From positions 1 through 41,558 of the forward strand of contig JAHLAX010000022.1 of NCBI GenBank assembly GCA_020625875.1: 41,558 nt of DNA, written 5' to 3'. This stretch comes from a bacterium. Its GTDB lineage: Bacteria > Bacillota > Clostridia > Oscillospirales > Acutalibacteraceae. Shown here one piece after another: positions 7,073-14,664 of the stretch (the first letter of the stretch is position 1; the number at the start of each line of letters is the position of its first letter). Both the position numbers and the translations under genes were made by a program. The notes beneath the pieces were generated by a model, which was not told where the DNA came from, searched no databases, and saw nothing but the letters and a program-made list of their open reading frames with translations.

Positions 7073-7252
7073 TATTATTTCTCCTTTCAATCGAAATCAG
7101 TTTTTAGTAGTTAGCAGTCAGTTGTCAGTTAATCGATAACAAAAATAAAATAGAAATCAACAGAACATCTTTCGGGATATGTACTGTTAAAACTATATAA
7201 TACTTTTTGCGTGAACAACTGACAACTGATTACTGTCTACTGACAACTGTTA
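7073..7252 (-). repeat. Inverted short-repeat array (family D2) between CDF and HMA genes
   Basis: Read on the minus strand it begins in the TAA stop of the CDF gene (TAACAGTTGTCAG...), contains GTTGTTCACGC as in D1, an AT-rich centre, then CTGACAACTGACTGCTAACT arms. It ends with CTGATTTCGATTGAAAGGAG, the same ribosome-binding-site segment found before feoB (one base different). Confidence 0.75.
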
Positions 7253-8404
7253 AGTGTACGAGTGTTCCACATTGATTCTCAGCTCAACCTCGGGCGCTTC
7301 TGTTTTAAAGGCTTTAATCAGTTCATCCTTAACTTCATCCGCGCCGAGTTCCTTGTCGAACGGGATTACAACGTCAAAGTTGAGCGCGGGCTTGCCGCTG
7401 TTTTCCTCGTATCTGAAGTCGTGGAACGAAAAGTCCTCTCCCAGATTTTTGATTATTCCTCGCGTGATTCTCAGGTATTTTGAGCGTTCGTTTCCGCTGA
7501 CTACAGGGTCAATATGGATGCACATTATTATACCCAGCTTGTCTTTAATCTCGTTCTCAATGCCGTCAATCACATTGTGAATAGTGACCAGGTCAACGTC
7601 GGACGGCACTTCCGCGTGAGCCGAGGCGATAATCCTGCCCGAGCCGTAGTTGTGCACAATGAGGTCGTGAACGCCGAGAATCTTATCATTATTAAGTATG
7701 AGCTCCTCAATTTTACAGGTGATTTCACGCGGGGGAGCCTGACCGAGCAGAGGGTTGAGAATCTCCCTGACAATCTGAATACCTGAAAAGAATATGAACA
7801 CAGCCACGCACACGCCGACAATACCGTCGAGCCTGCCGATGCCGAACACGCCCGAGAGCACGAGCGCCGCGCCTGTGGCGGTAGTAGCTATACAGTCGTT
7901 TATGCTGTCCTGACGTACCGCCTTTAAGTTGAGGTTGCCCGTCAGCTTGTAGAGCCTGTGGTTAAAAACAGCCATCCAGAGCTTGACCAGCACAGCCGCG
8001 ACAAGTATCAGAATATACCAAAGGCTATAGCTGACCTTTTCGGGCGATATGATTTTTTCGATTGAGCTTCTCAGCAGCTCATAGCTGACGAAGAAGATTG
8101 AAAAAGCCACAATCAGCGCCGCTACATATTCAATTCTGCCGTGACCGAACGGATGCTCTCTGTCGACTGGTTTGTCAGAGAGCTTTGTGCCCGCTATGGT
8201 CACGATGTTTACCGCCGCGTCCGACAGGTTGTTCACGCCGTCAGCGGTGATTGAGATGCAGTTTGAGAGTATGCCGACGGTGAATTTAGCCGCGCTGAGG
8301 ATAAGGTTGCAAATTATGCCCGTAACCCCGCTGAGTATACCCAACCCGACGCGCTTGTTGTCTTTGTATCGTTTTTCGGCTATTCTGATTAGTAATGAGG
8401 TCAA
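7250..8404 (-). CDS. Cation diffusion facilitator, probable manganese exporter type
   Basis: A 384-residue CDF transporter with six membrane helices and a long C-terminal cytoplasmic part. The signature is ADGVNNLSD (54-62) in helix 2, DREHPFGHGRIEYVAAL after it, and QDSIND (165-170) in helix 5. The transport site therefore reads N58/D62 with D166/D170 rather than the His-Asp pattern of zinc exporters. As I recall, N-D/D-D is the pattern of streptococcal MntE, which suggests Mn(II). Residues 300-384 form a second small cytoplasmic domain beyond the usual one. The start is TTG: no ATG lies near and the N-terminus fits the family. Promoter at 8428-8455. Substrate choice is inference. Confidence 0.88.
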   Translation of the reverse strand: MTSLLIRIAEKRYKDNKRVGLGILSGVTGIICNLILSAAKFTVGILSNCISITADGVNNLSDAAVNIVTIAGTKLSDKPVDREHPFGHGRIEYVAALIVAFSIFFVSYELLRSSIEKIISPEKVSYSLWYILILVAAVLVKLWMAVFNHRLYKLTGNLNLKAVRQDSINDCIATTATGAALVLSGVFGIGRLDGIVGVCVAVFIFFSGIQIVREILNPLLGQAPPREITCKIEELILNNDKILGVHDLIVHNYGSGRIIASAHAEVPSDVDLVTIHNVIDGIENEIKDKLGIIMCIHIDPVVSGNERSKYLRITRGIIKNLGEDFSFHDFRYEENSGKPALNFDVVIPFDKELGADEVKDELIKAFKTEAPEVELRINVEHSYT

Positions 8405-8427
8405 TATATCACCGCCCGTTTAAGTAT

Positions 8428-8455
8428 ATTATAGACTATTGAAAATATTAGTCAA
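8428..8455 (-). promoter_or_regulatory. Promoter of the CDF gene
   Basis: Minus strand TTGACT (8455-8450), 16-bp spacer, TATAAT (8433-8428), about 24 bp upstream of the TTG start. Confidence 0.75.
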
Positions 8456-8460
8456 GTCAG

Positions 8461-8571
8461 GGTTAGTGGTAAGTGGTAAGTGGTAAGTGGTAAGTAAAAG
8501 CCTTAGGCTCTGTGATGAACCCAAGGCTTTCAATTATTACCTATTATTTATTACTTATTACTTATTACTTC
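8461..8571 (-). repeat. Inverted short-repeat array (family D3) after ptsI
   Basis: On the minus strand it starts directly after the ptsI TGA: AAGTAATAAGTAATAAG units, then a hairpin, then TTACCACTTACCACTTACC units. Same plan as D4 and D6. Confidence 0.75.
8496..8531 (-). terminator. Terminator of the fructose PTS operon, inside the D3 array
   Basis: AAAGCCTTGGGTT...AGCCTAAGGCTTTT on the minus strand. Nearly the same hairpin is used at 17410 and 26088. Confidence 0.75.
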
Positions 8572-10272
8572 TCAGACCACTGTCTTAAGATACTCAACAA
8601 TTTCCTGCTCGGTTGCCATTTCCATAACCTTTTCGGCTACTTCGTCGGCTTCCTCCTTTGTCCATTTAGCGATGTTCTTGCGAACCTTTAAAACGGACGG
8701 AGCGGATACGCTGAACTCTGTCAGACCGAACGAGATAAGCAGCGGAATCATCATCGGATTGGCTGCCGCCTCGCCGCACATTCCGACCGAAATACCTTCT
8801 TTTCGTCCGCAGCGGATAATGCGTCTTATCATCATAAGCACGCTGGGCTGGAACGGGGAATAGAGGTACGCCACGTCGCCGTTGCCTCTGTCAGCCGCCA
8901 TAGTGTAGCCTGTGAGGTCGTTTGTACCGATGCTGAAGAAGTCGGCTTCTTTAGCGAGCAGGTGAGCGATAACGCCCGACGCCGCTGTCTCGGTCATAAC
9001 GCCGACCTGAATGTTCTCGTCAAAGGCTATGTCGGAAGCTCTGAGGTCAGCCTTAGCCTCCTCAACTAGCTCCTTGCCTGCTCTGAGCTCCTCAACAGCA
9101 GTAATCAGCGGGAACATAATGCGGATGTCGCCGAAAGCGCTCGCCCTGAGGATTGCCTTAATCTGCGACTTGAACATATCGCGGTTCTTGAGACAATAGC
9201 GAATCGCGCGGAAGCCCATAAACGGGTTTTCCTCTTTCTCAAGACCGAGATAGGGAATTTCCTTGTCGCCGCCGATGTCGAGCGTACGGATGATAATTGG
9301 AGCGCCCTTCATAATCAGCGAAGCCTGCTTGTAAGCCTCGAACTGCTCGTCCTCGGTGGGCAGAGCGTTTCTGTCCATAAACAAAAACTCTGTTCTGAAA
9401 AGTCCAACGCCCTCGCCGTCAGCCGCCATAGCTTTTGTGGCGTCCTTGGGAGTTCCGATGTTGCAGAAAAGCTCGTACTCTGTGCCGCTTGCCGAAACGG
9501 TTTTCTTTCCGCGGTAGTTCTCGAGCTCGCGCTTGTCGCGCAGGAAGCTGTCGCGCTTGGCGGTATATTCCTCAATTTCGGCGTCGCTCGGCGCTGTGAT
9601 AACGTCGCCGTCGCTGCCGTCAACTATAATCTGTTCCTCTGTCGAGAGCTTGGTTGTCGCGCCCTCAACGCTGAGCACCGCGGGGATTTCGAGCGCTCTT
9701 GCCAGAATTGCCGAGTGCGAGGTCTGGCTGCCTGTTTCTGTGATAATACCCACGATGTTCTCTTTTTTGATGCCCGCTGTCATCGAGGGAGTGAGCTCCT
9801 TTACAACGATAACGGTGTTCGGGGGAGCGTCGCTTATCTTGACCTGATGGATACCGAGGAGGATTGAGAGTAAGCTGTCGCGGATGTCCTTGACGTCTGT
9901 GGCTCTCTGCATAGTGAGCTCGTCGCCCGTAGCCGAGAACATATCAATGAACATCTGGCAAACCTGCTCGACCGCCTTTTCGGCGCACTGCTCGGCTTTA
10001 ATCAGGTTTTCAATTTCACCGTTCATAAACGGGTCGCGGATAATCGCGATATGACCGAGCAAAATTTCAGCCTCTTTGTCGCCTGTGGATTTGCGGATAG
10101 CGTCAGCCTGTTCCTCGGTTTCAGCGCAGAAAGCGTCAACCGCGTCGCTGTAGCGCTTGAGCTCCTCGTCAACGTCAGTAACTTCCTTGGGAACGTAATC
10201 GAGCGACTGCTCCGCTATAATCATAACTTTACCGATTCCGATACCCTCGGAAGCGGCTATACCTTTTAACAT
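8572..10272 (-). CDS. ptsI: Phosphoenolpyruvate-protein phosphotransferase (Enzyme I)
   Basis: A 566-residue cytoplasmic Enzyme I that takes phosphate from PEP and passes it to HPr. The phosphohistidine domain carries the active histidine in GSQTSHSAILARALEIPAV (about H186). The C-terminal TIM barrel shows RTLDIGGDKEIPYLG, FRTEFLFMDR, VMTETAASG, FSIGTNDLTGYTMAADR and the catalytic cysteine in VGMCGEAAANP. The frame opens at a GTG at 10281, but the GAGGTG site is spaced for the ATG at 10272. Length matches the family. It is the last gene of the fru-pts operon, 35 bp after ptsH, with a terminator in the following repeat array. Having EI and HPr behind fruA means general PTS proteins are co-expressed with fructose uptake. 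Confidence 0.96.
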   Translation of the reverse strand: MLKGIAASEGIGIGKVMIIAEQSLDYVPKEVTDVDEELKRYSDAVDAFCAETEEQADAIRKSTGDKEAEILLGHIAIIRDPFMNGEIENLIKAEQCAEKAVEQVCQMFIDMFSATGDELTMQRATDVKDIRDSLLSILLGIHQVKISDAPPNTVIVVKELTPSMTAGIKKENIVGIITETGSQTSHSAILARALEIPAVLSVEGATTKLSTEEQIIVDGSDGDVITAPSDAEIEEYTAKRDSFLRDKRELENYRGKKTVSASGTEYELFCNIGTPKDATKAMAADGEGVGLFRTEFLFMDRNALPTEDEQFEAYKQASLIMKGAPIIIRTLDIGGDKEIPYLGLEKEENPFMGFRAIRYCLKNRDMFKSQIKAILRASAFGDIRIMFPLITAVEELRAGKELVEEAKADLRASDIAFDENIQVGVMTETAASGVIAHLLAKEADFFSIGTNDLTGYTMAADRGNGDVAYLYSPFQPSVLMMIRRIIRCGRKEGISVGMCGEAAANPMMIPLLISFGLTEFSVSAPSVLKVRKNIAKWTKEEADEVAEKVMEMATEQEIVEYLKTVV

Positions 10273-10307
10273 AGTGTTCACCTCGTTTTTGAAATATGGT
10301 GGGTGAA

Positions 10308-10571
10308 TTATTCGCCGAATCCGCTTTCAATCATTGAAACAGCTTCCGCGAGAGCGGCTTCTTCGTCAGCGCCTGTAGCTACAACTTCAACCTCGTGACC
10401 GCACTTGATACAAGCGGCGATAATGTTCATAAGGCTCTTGGCGTTAACGTCCTTGCCGTTGTGCTTTAATACAACGTCGCTGGAGTACTTGCCCATAGCT
10501 GTGGCGAAAGTTGAAGCGGGGCGCATATGAAAGCCCTGAGCGTTTACGATTGTAAGTTTTTTAGATACCAT
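10308..10571 (-). CDS. ptsH: Phosphocarrier protein HPr
   Basis: An 87-residue HPr. The active site is GFHMRPAS with His15, which receives phosphate from Enzyme I. Ser46 is present in NAKSLMNII, the site phosphorylated by HPr kinase for catabolite control in Gram-positives, so this copy can act in regulation as well as transport (inference). The protein starts at the ATG with a good AAGGAT-type site. Downstream is ptsI; upstream is a 214-bp gap filled by a family A repeat that separates it from fruA. Confidence 0.96.
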   Translation of the reverse strand: MVSKKLTIVNAQGFHMRPASTFATAMGKYSSDVVLKHNGKDVNAKSLMNIIAACIKCGHEVEVVATGADEEAALAEAVSMIESGFGE

Positions 10572-10591
10572 AATATTTATCCTTTCGTACT

Positions 10592-10737
10592 TGTACCCCT
10601 TTTTAAAGGGGTAAAAATCTTTGATTTTTGGGGATTATCTTTCCTTTTCATGAACAATCATAAAGAGGACCGTTCAACAAGTTGAACTACACAACCCCTC
10701 GAAATCAGAGATTTCGGTCCCCTTAAAAGGGGACACG
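10592..10737. repeat. MITE-like repeat (family A), copy 1
   Basis: 146 bp between fruA and ptsH. The ends are TGTACCCCTTTTTAAAGGGG and CCCCTTAAAAGGGGACAC (imperfect terminal inverted repeats). Inside are GGGGATTATCTTTCC, a GTTCAA-CAAG-TTGAAC hairpin (10672-10687) and CGAAATC-AGA-GATTTCG. Copies are at 16339 and 30624. Confidence 0.8.
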
Positions 10738-10785
10738 AAACCTGCTTTTCTAATTACTGATTACACAATACGAATTGCGAATTGA

Positions 10786-12726
10786 TTAAGCTCTTCTCTT
10801 CAGAATAGCGAGCATCAGCATACCCACTACAGCGCCGATAATAAGAGCGAGGAAGTACATCAGCGGATTGCCGATTGTCGGGAGTACGAAGATACCGCCG
10901 TGAGGAGCCTTAAGAGTACATCCGAACAGAGCGGAGAGAGCGCCTGCGCAGGCAGAGCCTACGATACAGCTCGGGATAACCTGGAGAGGATGACCCGCGG
11001 CGTAGGGGATAGCGCCTTCTGTGATGAACGACAAGCCCATAATGTAGTTTACGGGACCGCTCTTTCTCTCCTCGGGAGTCCATTTCTTTCTGAAGAATGT
11101 TGTTGACAGAGCGATAGCAATCGGGGGAACCATACCGCCGATCATTACAGCAGCCATAATGAAGAACGCGGGATCTGTGGGATCACCCTTCTTGAGAGCT
11201 TCTGTAAGTAAGAATGTAGCTGTTACATATGCCGCCTTGTTGAACGGACCGCCCATATCTATAGCCATCATACCAGCCATAAGAGCGCATACAACTACCA
11301 GCATTCCGGGCTGAGCGGCTAGCCACTTGATGCCTGTCTGCATACCTGTGTTGATTAAGCCCATTACAGGGTTAATAGCACACATCATAGCGGCTACAAT
11401 GCCTAAGCCCGCGAGCGGATAGATTAGAATCGGTTTAATACCTTCAAGAGCGTTGGGCAGGTGGTCGCAGAGCTTTTCTACCATCTTTAAGAGCCAGCCT
11501 GCTACAAAGCCTGCGAGCAGAGCGCCTAAGAAGCCCGATACAGAAGCGCCGTCACCGCCTGGAGCGGCAAATGTCGCGCCTGTCGCGGCGAGAGAACCGC
11601 CTACAATACCAACAAGCAGACCGGGACGATCCGCGATTGATCTGGCTATGAAGCCGGCGAGAATCGGGAGCATAAAGTTGAACGCTACGCCGCCTATGTT
11701 CTTGAACCAAGCGGAAACAGGTGTGCCTGAACCGAAGTTGCCGTCCTGCGGAACGCCCGCGAACGAGTCAATCAGGAACGCGATGGCGATGAAAATACCG
11801 CCCGCTACAACGAACGGAAGCATATGTGATACGCCGTTCATAAGGTGTTTATAGAGCTTTCTGCCAGCGCCTTCACCGTCAGCGCCTGAGTCAGCCTCAG
11901 CCTTTTTGTCTGAATGGAATACGGGAGCTTCGCCGTTAATAATCTTGTTGATAAGCTCCTCGGGTTTGTGGATACCGTCGGCAACCTTTGTTGAGATAAC
12001 GGGCTTGCCGTTGAAACGAGCTGTCTCAACGCTCTTGTCAGCCGCGATGATGATACCGTCGCACTCAGCTATTTCTTTAGCTGTGAGCACGTTCTTCGCG
12101 CCGCCCGAGCCGTTGGTCTCAACCTTAACGGTAATGCCCATTTCGTCGCCAGCCTTAACCAAAGCCTCAGCAGCCATATAGGTGTGGGCGATACCTGTGG
12201 GACAAGCTGTTACCGCTAGTACGCGATAGCCGCCCTGAGCCTTTGCGGGAGCAGCAGCCTCCTCGGGGAATTGCTTAGCCTCCTGGTCGTCGATAGCCTT
12301 GAGGAATTCCTCGGCTGTTTTAGCCGCCTTGAGCTTAGCTGTGAAGTCTTCGTGCATAAGCATCTGCATGAGTCTCGCGAGCACCTCGAGGTGTACGTCG
12401 CCGTCGAGAGTCGCGGCTATCATAAAGATAAGCTTACAGGGAGCTCCGTCAGGAGCGCCGTAGTCAACGCCTGCGGGTACGGTAATCGCCGTGAGGGCGG
12501 GAGCTTTTACCGCTTCGCTCTTGGCGTGCGGAATGGCTACCTCCATTCCTATTGCGGTAGTTCCCATCTCTTCGCGTTTGAGAATACCTTCCTTGTACGC
12601 TTTGGCGTCGCTGAGATTTCCGCACTTGTCGTGCAGAGCAATCAGCTTGTCAATAGCGTCACTTTTGTCTTTCGCGGCGATGCCGAGAGAGATGCCTTGT
12701 TTTTTTAGCAAATCAGTGATGCGCAT
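10786..12726 (-). CDS. fruA: Fructose-specific PTS transporter, IIABC fusion
   Basis: A 646-residue membrane transporter that imports fructose as fructose-1-phosphate. Residues 1-150 are EIIA with the phosphorylated His67 (AIPHAKS). Residues 166-265 are EIIB with Cys175 in AVTACPTGIAHTYMAAEAL. From about 295 is the EIIC membrane domain (HLMNGVSHMLPFVVAGGI, later MGLSFITEGAIPYAA and GGIFVLP). Domain order A-B-C is that of the Firmicutes fructose family. A consensus AAAGGAGG site precedes the ATG. It lies 13 bp after fruK and belongs to the operon fruR-fruK-fruA-ptsH-ptsI. Mannose-type sugars cannot be excluded as extra substrates. Confidence 0.95.
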   Translation of the reverse strand: MRITDLLKKQGISLGIAAKDKSDAIDKLIALHDKCGNLSDAKAYKEGILKREEMGTTAIGMEVAIPHAKSEAVKAPALTAITVPAGVDYGAPDGAPCKLIFMIAATLDGDVHLEVLARLMQMLMHEDFTAKLKAAKTAEEFLKAIDDQEAKQFPEEAAAPAKAQGGYRVLAVTACPTGIAHTYMAAEALVKAGDEMGITVKVETNGSGGAKNVLTAKEIAECDGIIIAADKSVETARFNGKPVISTKVADGIHKPEELINKIINGEAPVFHSDKKAEADSGADGEGAGRKLYKHLMNGVSHMLPFVVAGGIFIAIAFLIDSFAGVPQDGNFGSGTPVSAWFKNIGGVAFNFMLPILAGFIARSIADRPGLLVGIVGGSLAATGATFAAPGGDGASVSGFLGALLAGFVAGWLLKMVEKLCDHLPNALEGIKPILIYPLAGLGIVAAMMCAINPVMGLINTGMQTGIKWLAAQPGMLVVVCALMAGMMAIDMGGPFNKAAYVTATFLLTEALKKGDPTDPAFFIMAAVMIGGMVPPIAIALSTTFFRKKWTPEERKSGPVNYIMGLSFITEGAIPYAAGHPLQVIPSCIVGSACAGALSALFGCTLKAPHGGIFVLPTIGNPLMYFLALIIGAVVGMLMLAILKRRA

Positions 12727-12739
12727 AGGTTAACCTCCT

Positions 12740-13642
12740 TTAAAATAGTTTAAGCAGTTCATCTATCTTTGCTTTTGTGGCGAGCCCTGGCAGGAACGCT
12801 GTCGCGTTACCGCAAACGCTGCCGAGTTTCAGTGCGTAGGGGTAGCTTTTTTCTTTTTCGTAGCCCGCTACGAACCCCGCTACCATAGAGTCGCCCGAGC
12901 CTACCGTGTTGATTACCTTCTGTTTGAGAACGCCCATCTTATGCTTTCCGCCGTCTTCGTCGATGAGCATAGCGCCCTCGCCGCCGAGCGAGATGAGCAC
13001 GTTTCTCGCGCCGAGCTTCTGAAGCTCCCTGGCGTATTTTTCGGTGTCCTCCTCAGTCTTTACCTCAACCTCAAAAATCTCCGAGAGCTCCTGACGGTTG
13101 GGCTTGATTAAGAAGGGTTTATATTTAAGCGAGTTGACGAGCAGCTTTTTAGTCGCGTCAACTACAATTCTGACATCCTTGTCTTTGAGCTTTTCGAGCA
13201 TACGCTCATATGTGTCGTCGGGCATCGTCTTGGGAATACTGCCCGCGAGAATAAGCGTGTCGCCGCTTTGAATATGGTCGAGCTTGCACATTAACGCGTT
13301 GAATTTATCTTCGCTGATGTCAGGACCCTGACCGTTGATTTCGGTTTCTTCGCCCGCCTTGATTTTGATGTTTATTCTCGAAAGCCCGCTGTCGAGCCTT
13401 ATAAAGTCGGTTGTAATACGGTCGTTCTTTATGCCGTTTTCAATCGCTTCGCCCGTAAAGCCCGCCGTAAATCCGAGGGCGGTGCTGTCGATGCCGAGCT
13501 CCGCGAGTACGCACGATACATTTATACCCTTGCCGCCGAAATAATATTCCTCGCTTTCGCTGCGGTTTGTGATTCCGAGCTCAAGCCCGTTCATCCTGAC
13601 TATATAGTCTATTGACGGATTGAGAGTAACTGTATAAATCAT
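12740..13642 (-). CDS. fruK: 1-phosphofructokinase
   Basis: A 300-residue PfkB-family kinase that converts the fructose-1-phosphate made by FruA into fructose-1,6-bisphosphate. Visible motifs are the N-terminus IYTVTLNPSIDYIV, the substrate loop GGKGINVS (36-43), and the C-terminal anion hole and catalytic Asp251 in NTVGSGDSMVAGF. Length is typical. The ATG overlaps the fruR stop (ATGA), implying translational coupling, and its GGAGG site lies within fruR. A tagatose-6-phosphate kinase role is possible for this family, but the fruA neighbour decides for FruK. Confidence 0.94.
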   Translation of the reverse strand: MIYTVTLNPSIDYIVRMNGLELGITNRSESEEYYFGGKGINVSCVLAELGIDSTALGFTAGFTGEAIENGIKNDRITTDFIRLDSGLSRINIKIKAGEETEINGQGPDISEDKFNALMCKLDHIQSGDTLILAGSIPKTMPDDTYERMLEKLKDKDVRIVVDATKKLLVNSLKYKPFLIKPNRQELSEIFEVEVKTEEDTEKYARELQKLGARNVLISLGGEGAMLIDEDGGKHKMGVLKQKVINTVGSGDSMVAGFVAGYEKEKSYPYALKLGSVCGNATAFLPGLATKAKIDELLKLF

Positions 13643-14388
13643 TTTTTGACCTCCTTGATAATTGTTTCGCTGTAAAAGCTGCTGTCGGTGAGCATATCGG
13701 TGATGATGCAGCAGTTTTCAAGCTTGGAGAACGTGACGGGGAATACCCTCTTGAACTTTGTCCTGTCCGCGAGCACAAACGCCGTGTAGCTGTGTTTTAG
13801 CGCCGCGTCTTTAATAAGAGCCTCCTCAATATCGGGGGTGGTGAAGCCCGCCTCGATGTCGATTCCGTTGGTGCCCATAAACGCCTTTGAGAAGTTGAGG
13901 TGTTGCAGGTTCGAGACACCCTCGGCGCCGATGACAGCCTCGGTTATGGGTTTTACCTTTCCACCGACAATGTAGGCGTTGAGCCCCTTGTGAATAAGCT
14001 TGCGCGCGTGAGTTATGCCGTTGGTGACGTAGGTAGCTTTGTCGTTCGTAATAAAGTCGATAAGTCTTGAGGTGGTTGTACCCGAGTCGATATAGACAAA
14101 GTCGTTATCATTGATGAGGGTAGCCGCGTAACGGGCTATCGCGGTTTTTTCAACACTCATTAAATTTTCTTTAGCGCTGACCGTTTCTTCGTAAAAGCCC
14201 TCGTTCTGTTTAATCTTGGTAGCACCGCCGAAAAACTTTTTAATTTTGCCGAGTTCATCAAGCGCCGTCAAATCACGCCTGATAGTCGATTCCGACGTTT
14301 CGAGCGCCTCGGCAAGCTCCGCTACTGTGACTGTGTTCCTTTCATTAATAATACTTTGAATTAAATTATATCTTTGCTGACTGAGCAA
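13639..14388 (-). CDS. fruR: DeoR-family repressor of the fructose operon
   Basis: A 249-residue DeoR/GlpR regulator. The N-terminal winged helix is VTVAELAEALETSESTIRRD (about 19-39), followed by DLTALDELGKIKKFFGGA. The C-terminal sugar-phosphate sensing domain shows IDSGTTTSRLIDFI and LADRTKFKR. It should repress the operon until fructose-1-phosphate is bound (family knowledge). The start is TTG, the first start codon in frame after a stop, with AAGGAG nine bases upstream; no ATG is available nearby. It is first in its own operon, so it is likely autoregulated; candidate operators lie upstream (14519-14534). Confidence 0.92.
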   Translation of the reverse strand: MLSQQRYNLIQSIINERNTVTVAELAEALETSESTIRRDLTALDELGKIKKFFGGATKIKQNEGFYEETVSAKENLMSVEKTAIARYAATLINDNDFVYIDSGTTTSRLIDFITNDKATYVTNGITHARKLIHKGLNAYIVGGKVKPITEAVIGAEGVSNLQHLNFSKAFMGTNGIDIEAGFTTPDIEEALIKDAALKHSYTAFVLADRTKFKRVFPVTFSKLENCCIITDMLTDSSFYSETIIKEVKK

Positions 14389-14409
14389 CTTTAATCACTC
14401 CTTGTGTCT

Positions 14410-14437
14410 ATTATACCACCGATTTAGGCAAAGTCAA
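14410..14437 (-). promoter_or_regulatory. Promoter of the fructose PTS operon
   Basis: Minus strand TTGACT (14437-14432), 16-bp spacer, TATAAT (14415-14410), about 20 bp upstream of the fruR TTG start. Confidence 0.8.
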
Positions 14438-14518
14438 TAAAAAACAATCAAATTATTGAAGTTTTTACCAATAAAATATGCAAAATCCAAAAAATCTGCT
14501 TTATCGAAGATGAATATT

Positions 14519-14534
14519 TGATTAAATTTAATCA
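14519..14534. promoter_or_regulatory. Perfect 16-bp palindrome, candidate regulator site
   Basis: TGATTAAATTTAATCA is self-complementary over all 16 bases. It lies 80 bp upstream of the fru promoter and 90 bp before the -10 (14621-14626) of the divergent secreted-protein gene. It could be a FruR site or belong to another factor. Confidence 0.45.
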
Positions 14535-14664
14535 CGACATATATTATCATAGAATTCATATGTGCAAGTTGCATAAAGACGGGCGTGATTTTTTGGGCAG
14601 TAATTCCAGAAAAAGTATGTTATAATTTATATAACTAAATTTATGCTTTTGAGGAGGCGTTAAT

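Noticed and set aside
8461..8571. Tandem short repeats considered as a CRISPR array
   Set aside because: Units are 7-11 bp without spacers, the arrays are inverted about a hairpin, and no cas genes are present.
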